Shown here one piece after another: positions 16,569 to 21,147 of a DNA stretch of 21,147 nucleotides. Below the pieces are notes generated by a model, which saw nothing but the letters and a program-made list of their open reading frames with translations, ran no database searches and was not told the origin of the DNA. The position numbers were made by a program, and so were the translations under genes. The stretch comes from Purshia tridentata (lineage: Eukaryota; Streptophyta; Magnoliopsida; Rosales; Rosaceae): assembly GCA_003254885.1 (NCBI GenBank), contig QANT01004099.1, positions 1-21,147 of the forward strand. Reading direction: 5' to 3'. How positions within the stretch are numbered: position 1 is the first letter of the stretch; the number at the start of each line of letters is the position of its first letter.

Positions 16569-17005
16569 ATGAGGAATCCTCCCACTTCTTATGATGAGCT
16601 CTCGACAAAGGCAACAAAGTGGGCTCGAGGTGAAGAATGGGAGAATAGAGTTGATGCCCTCGGCCTCCAACCAATTAGCCAAGAGAAAAGAGGGCAGAGC
16701 TAAAGAGAATAAGTCATTCTCTAAAAAACACAAGGCATTAGAGCAAGGTCAGAGTTCAGGGAAAGCACCCAAGCAGGTGATGTTTACTGAATATACACCT
16801 CTAAACATTGGGCTTGAAGCTATTTTCGAGAAGATCAGATTCGAATGCACTACTCCAAGAAAGATGAAAGGAGTTCCTCCACAATATTGGAAAGAATGGG
16901 TGAACTGCAAATATCACGAGGTCCACGATCGACCATACCACCAAGGATTGCTACGCTCTCCACGATGCAGTAGAAACACTTGCCCGAGCTAGCAAGATAC
17001 CCTAA
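16569..17005 (+). pseudogene. frameshifted C-terminal gag fragment with a zinc-knuckle-like motif
   Basis: Three overlapping frames together cover the end of a Tat-type gag. The first (from 16569) reads MRNPPTSYDELSTKATKWA, a conserved gag block. A shift near 16660 leads into the frame with KRKEGRAKENKSF and FTEYTPLNIGL, ending with CKYHEVHD. A second shift between 16930 and 16946 leads into DCYALHDAVETLAR and the TAA at 17003. The spacing of C and H residues (CxxH ... DC) is that of the CCHC-like motif in these proteins. Whether it belongs to the gag beginning at 13371, split by the LTR-like insertion, or to another element is not settled. Confidence 0.7.
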
Positions 17006-17585
17006 TTTGTGGCCAAGTTTGGAAGAACCTAGTAGCCTGGAGAAATGCAACTGGTAATCAGCAATGAGGTCAAAAATGCTAATATATTTATAGTGGTATA
17101 GTTGTAATGGTATGAAATTCATTAAATTTCAAAATTTATAAGGGTCTAATGCTTTTAATTTAGGGGATCAAGTCCTACAACCTAGAGACCAAACATTAAA
17201 GTTTAAGCCTTGCAAACATTGAAAAAACAACAAATAAGTAAAAAGTTGTGATGGTTGAACAATTACAGTTGATTTTTTAATTTAAAAAAGAACTTATCTT
17301 GAGAACTCGACATTATTTACCGAGTGCTCGCTGAATAGTATCGATTGCTCAATAGAACCATATTTTTTAAAGTTGATACATAACTAAATTTGGTATAAGT
17401 TAAATGGCATAAACCTTTTAGTAGTTAAAATAAAATAAAATAAAAATTTGGTACCTAAAATTAAAGGACTTTTTTTTTTTGAAAAAGAAATTAGTGCAAT
17501 AGAAAATACATACATAGGCCATATAAGTAGGGGTGGTATCGGTTCAAAAACCGAACCAAAATCTTGCAACCAACAATCGACCGAG
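17006..17585. other. non-coding AT-rich stretch
   Basis: No protein, RNA or clear repeat was recognised. There are several poly-A and poly-T tracts (for example 17469-17480), probably old transposon debris. Confidence 0.5.
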
Positions 17586-18170
17586 CACTACTACAAAATA
17601 CCCCATTCAATATCAATGATTCACTGATATAAAAAGCTTCTAAAAATTGATATAGGAAAGCATAATATTGATTTGAGTTTACATATCGGTGTATAATCGA
17701 TATCTAAAAATGTTATTATATCATAAATTAGTAATATTGTGATATTAAAAAAACTTATAATATCAGTTTTTATCTTCACGGATGGAAACCCAATAACAAA
17801 TATATTTTACATGTATTATATCGCTTTTGTCTATTTACATGTTATATACATATTATATTAGTTTGAATTATGAAACTGGTATAAGTATAAGAATAGAAAT
17901 CAGTTCATACCTATTTTAAGTTATCATATGACTAGCAAAAAGCACATTTGGCTTATTAATGATATATGTTTTTAAGGGAATCGATATATAATGAATTATA
18001 TATATAAGTTTATTTAACGGATATCTAAACTATATACCATTATAGTTTTTTGAAAGAACTGATATTATATATCTTGAAATTAGTGATATATAACACCTCT
18101 TTGAAATCATGTTTATTTTTTTTAAATTGATATAATTGATAAAATACATTCATGTCATGCATATTTATTT
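17586..18170 (+). mobile_element. CACTA-type terminus with repeated subterminal motifs
   Basis: CACTACTACAAAATACCCC at 17586 is a typical plant En/Spm (CACTA) 5' end. The following ~580 bp repeat short words of the type ATATCGGT, ATATCAGT, CTGATAT and TTGATATA about a dozen times in both orientations, which fits subterminal transposase-binding repeats. There is no open reading frame, so it is non-autonomous or truncated. The matching 3' end (TTTTGTAGTAGTG expected) was not found; TTTAGTG near 18168-18174 is too short to count. The right limit is therefore only where the motifs fade. Confidence 0.5.
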
Positions 18171-18797
18171 AGTGGCCAACACCTGTTAAAATCTATCCAT
18201 TGCATACAAAATTGAAAGTTTTCAATTGTCATATATTTTAATATCTCCAAGGACACAAATTAGGGAAGCCTCATCATCTCTAGCACCACCCTTCAAAATT
18301 AAGCTAGCTAGGCTTGACCCTTTACAAAAGAATAACAAGCTGCCTTCTTTTTACAAAAACTATAAGGTAGCACATGTATTTCTAGCTAATTTCCCCATTC
18401 CCTTTTATAAAATGGAAAGCATATATAGCAGCATTTGATCTAAGTTGTAGAATTAATATCCACAAAAATGGCACATCTAGCTATCAACACATATATAAAA
18501 TTTAGCCTACACATGAAGTTAACAAATTCTCCCCACTCCACTTGAGCCTCATCAATTTGGTCTTGTGTATGTAGCTACAATGTTTATTCCTTGATCTGCT
18601 CAACTGAAAGACAAAGGAAATTTATTTTCAGCAGCTAATTATCAATCTATTAAATAGCAGCCATGCATGAGCCCAATAACAAGAACAATAACAATTATAC
18701 AACATCCAAAATGATAAATCCCAAATGAAGTTTTTGATGAATCTAAGTACAAATGCCAAAAAAAGACTTCATCAGGAGGAAGACAAGAAAGGCTACA
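18171..18797. other. AT-rich intergenic stretch
   Basis: No gene or repeat is supported. The last five bases, CTACA at 18793-18797, abut the LTR and would be one copy of its target-site duplication; the other copy lies outside the window. Confidence 0.5.
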
Positions 18798-19309
18798 TGT
18801 TACGAACCTAGACTCACCATTGCTAGATTACCGTGATGGCACTTAGACGACTCCTCTTTTGTCACATAAGTTAGCCACACTTGAACTCTAGAGTTTCCCC
18901 TAAAGCCCAAAGACACAACCTTCTAAGAGAGAACACAAAGAGAAATTTTGAGATTGTAAAGTAGAGAACACTTGTATTGATTGTTTAATTGCTTACATTC
19001 TATGGTTTACATGTGAGGCTCCTCCACTTATTTATAGACTTCAGGAGGTGCAACAAACAGTTAGGATTTGTACATGTGTCACACATCCAAATATGTGTCA
19101 AAAAATATCTTACTATCTAGAATACTCTATGTTTCTAGGGTATTCCACACATTTCTTCAACATATATACATTATGCTAAAATTCTTCTAGAATGTTCCTT
19201 GAAATTTCTATGGAAATATCCAAGGATTTCTCTAGAACTTGGGCTTGGGCCAAATCAACGCTTATATAGAGAACTCTCTAATTGGGTCAAAATTTGCTGG
19301 GTCGTGACA
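18798..19309 (-). mobile_element. 3' LTR of a chromodomain Ty3/gypsy retrotransposon, 512 bp
   Basis: On the minus strand the LTR opens TGTCACGACC (19309) and closes GGTTCGTAACA (18798), giving TG...CA ends with matching inverted repeats. It lies directly after a polypurine tract and a stop codon of the pol remnant. A TATAAATAAG box is visible on the minus strand near 19034-19025. The element's interior continues to higher coordinates and out of the window. Confidence 0.85.
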
Positions 19310-19320
19310 CTCTCCCCCAC
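19310..19320 (-). other. polypurine tract
   Basis: GTGGGGGAGAG on the minus strand abuts the LTR start TGTCACG. This is the plus-strand primer site expected between the end of pol and the 3' LTR. Confidence 0.85.
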
Positions 19321-21147
19321 CTATGCGATTGACGCTCTCGTCAATTCTTCAGCTTTGAACTTCTGTATGTGCTCGGGGAATTTCCAGAGTAGATCATCAC
19401 GTTCCCAATTAGCCTCGTTCTTTGGTAAGCCTTCCTACTTCACCAGGTACTCGATATATGGTTAGATTCCATGCCTCCTAATAAATCTTTCTGCCATGAT
19501 GTAGTCCACATCTTTGTCAAAAGAAGTGACCACTGTGGTAAGCGCCCTGTCTGACACACTTCGACTTAGATCTTCTATATCTTTATTGTAGGGCTTCAGA
19601 TAACTCACATGGAATACTGGGTGGATCTTAAGTCGAGGTAGTAACTAAATTTGGTAGGACACCTTTTTTGCCTTCTTTATAATTTGGAGCAGCCCCTCGT
19701 ATTTTCTCAACAATCCCTTGTATACCTTTCTGAAGACTTTGAATTGTTGAGGTAGGAGCTTTACAAAGACTAAGTCTCCTGCGTGGTACTATACCTTCTT
19801 ATCTGCCTACTTCTTCATGCGTCGGGCAGCTTTTGTGAGGTATGTTCTAGCCAATTTCGCTTCCTCATGTCATCCTATGGCAAAAAGATTGTGTAGCCAC
19901 CAACAAGTGTATGTGTAGTGTTTGGTTGTTGTCCTGTAGCCAACTCAAAGGGGCTATGGTTGGTAGACTCACTCTTTTGAAAGTTGTAGGAGAATTGGAC
20001 CACATCCAGCAACTTAACCCAATTCTTCTAATTGGCACTCACAAAGTTTGGCAAGTACAGATCCAACAATGCATTCACTCACTCGGCTTGGTCATCTATT
20101 TGTGGGTGAGAGCTAGTAGAGAAATGTAGTTTTGACCTAAGAATTTAAATAACTCCTTCTAGAATCACCCTATGGTTGGTAGACTCACTCTTTTGCAAGT
20201 TGTAAGAGAATTGGACCACATCTAACAACTTAACCCAATTCTTTTGATTGGCACTCACAAAGTTCGACAAGTACAGATCTAACAATGCATTCACTCACTG
20301 GGCTTGGCCATCTATTATGGGTGAAAGCTAATAGAGAAATGTAGTTCTAACCCAAGAGTTTAAATAACTCATTCTAGAATCGCCCTATGAATTGGGGGTC
20401 TCGGTCACTAATAATGCTGGTTGGCACTCCCCAATACTTAACGACATTCTTCATGAAATCATTTCCACGATCAACTTCTCCCATAATGATATCTATACTA
20501 CCTAGTATCGTCATAATATCAGCCAATTTCATTCCTTTAACTAACTAAGGAAGAATTTGCAAATTGATAAAACCTGGCAAGCGAATTTTCCATCTCCAAG
20601 GAAACCCACTCTGATCCCCTATCAGAAAAATTCCCAATTCTCCCTTAGGGGCTTCTGGTTGCTTCTTCTGCTGTGCGGTCCGTGGGTACTGCTATAAATG
20701 TGCTATACTTAGAGAATCGATTGATCACCACTATGATCATTTCAGACTTAGGCAAGGTAGAGATGAAGTCCATGGACACTTTCCCATGGTCTCTCTGGGA
20801 TAAGGAATGGTTCCAACAATCCTCTTAGGATTTTCTGTTCTACCTTGTCTTGTTGACATAAAAGACAAGTCTTCATATAAGCCTCTACATCATCCTTCAT
20901 CTGAGGCCAATAGTATGCATCTCCTAGCAATGCGAGTGAGCGACGCTGGCCTGGATGTCCTGCCCACTTAGTGTCATGACATTCTTTGATCAGCTCCAGC
21001 CTTTAGCCAAAATCGTTGAGTCTTCCCTTCTTTGACCATATTCACGAGCTACTTGGCGATATGGTCATGGCTTAGCTCTTCCTTGACTCTATCAAGGAGT
21101 GAACTCTAAAGTTGACTCAGAGAGTTGAGCATCTCAAGCTTCATGGA
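19321..21147 (-). pseudogene. degenerate chromovirus pol: integrase and chromodomain (partial)
   Basis: Read down from the window edge, the minus strand first shows the integrase zinc-binding HHCC region at about 20985-20850, with the H-x6-H in CHDTKWAGHP and CLLC, plus YYWPQMKDDVEAY. Next comes a decayed integrase core that still shows [13 protein letters not shown] remnants with frameshifts. Near 19500-19360 lies a C-terminal chromodomain, with AERFIRR, EYLVK and ANWERDDLLW. The terminal TAG is at 19323-19321, just before the polypurine tract. Many in-frame stops, including two within the chromodomain, show the copy is dead. The chromodomain places it in the plant chromovirus branch of Ty3/gypsy; I cannot choose the clade. 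The element is cut by the window end. Confidence 0.85.
19954..20385. repeat. 216-bp tandem duplication inside the pol remnant
   Basis: Unit 1 (19954-20169) and unit 2 (20170-about 20385) both begin CTATGGTTGGTAGACTCACT and align along their full length with scattered substitutions and a few 1-bp indels. Unit 2 ends where CCTATG recurs, so the junction shows about 6 bp of microhomology. The divergence between units indicates an old event, after or during decay of the element. Confidence 0.9.

Noticed and set aside
18160-18180. TTTAGTG as the right end of the CACTA-like element
   Set aside because: Only five bases match the expected TTTTGTAGTAGTG and the flanking three bases do not duplicate GAG at 17583-17585.

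Overview
This window comes from a plant nuclear genome, most likely a woody dicot. The evidence is AT-rich intergenic DNA, spliced genes with GT-AG introns, and several classes of plant transposable element (Ty3/gypsy LTR retrotransposons, Tourist-like and hAT-like MITEs, CACTA-type termini). I cannot name the species. One ambiguous base (N at 4937) suggests a draft assembly.

The left half (about 1-11000) carries two well-supported protein-coding genes that converge on each other. The first, at 1941-3593 (+), is an intronless WRNIP1/Mgs1/RarA-type AAA+ ATPase (550 aa). It has an N-terminal UBA domain and a canonical PCNA-binding PIP box. The second, at 10933-5088 (-), is a six-exon RPA-interacting protein homologue (RPAIN/RIP, 264 aa). 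I reconstructed it exon by exon; all junctions are GT-AG and the phases agree. Both products belong to the replication-fork and single-stranded-DNA machinery. Their stop codons are about 1.5 kb apart. Intron 4 of the second gene is 3.3 kb long and holds a Tourist-like MITE, an LTR/primer-binding-site fragment and three diverged copies of a roughly 160-bp repeat.

The right half (about 11400-21147) is a graveyard of transposable elements with no intact host gene that I can see. In order it holds: a candidate Tat-lineage Ty3/gypsy LTR with a degenerate primer-binding site and a broken gag, interrupted by a 300-bp hAT-like MITE; a degenerate short tandem repeat; a second, unrelated LTR-like segment with its own TATA box and possible primer-binding site; a frameshifted C-terminal gag piece with a zinc-knuckle-like motif; a CACTA-type terminus with repeated subterminal motifs; and, on the minus strand, the 3' end of a chromodomain-bearing Ty3/gypsy element (3' LTR, polypurine tract, chromodomain, integrase remnants) that runs off the window and carries an internal 216-bp tandem duplication.

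I found no wholly new system. The observations most worth checking are the UBA plus PIP-box architecture of the WRNIP1 homologue, the reconstructed split gene, and the layered transposon insertions.
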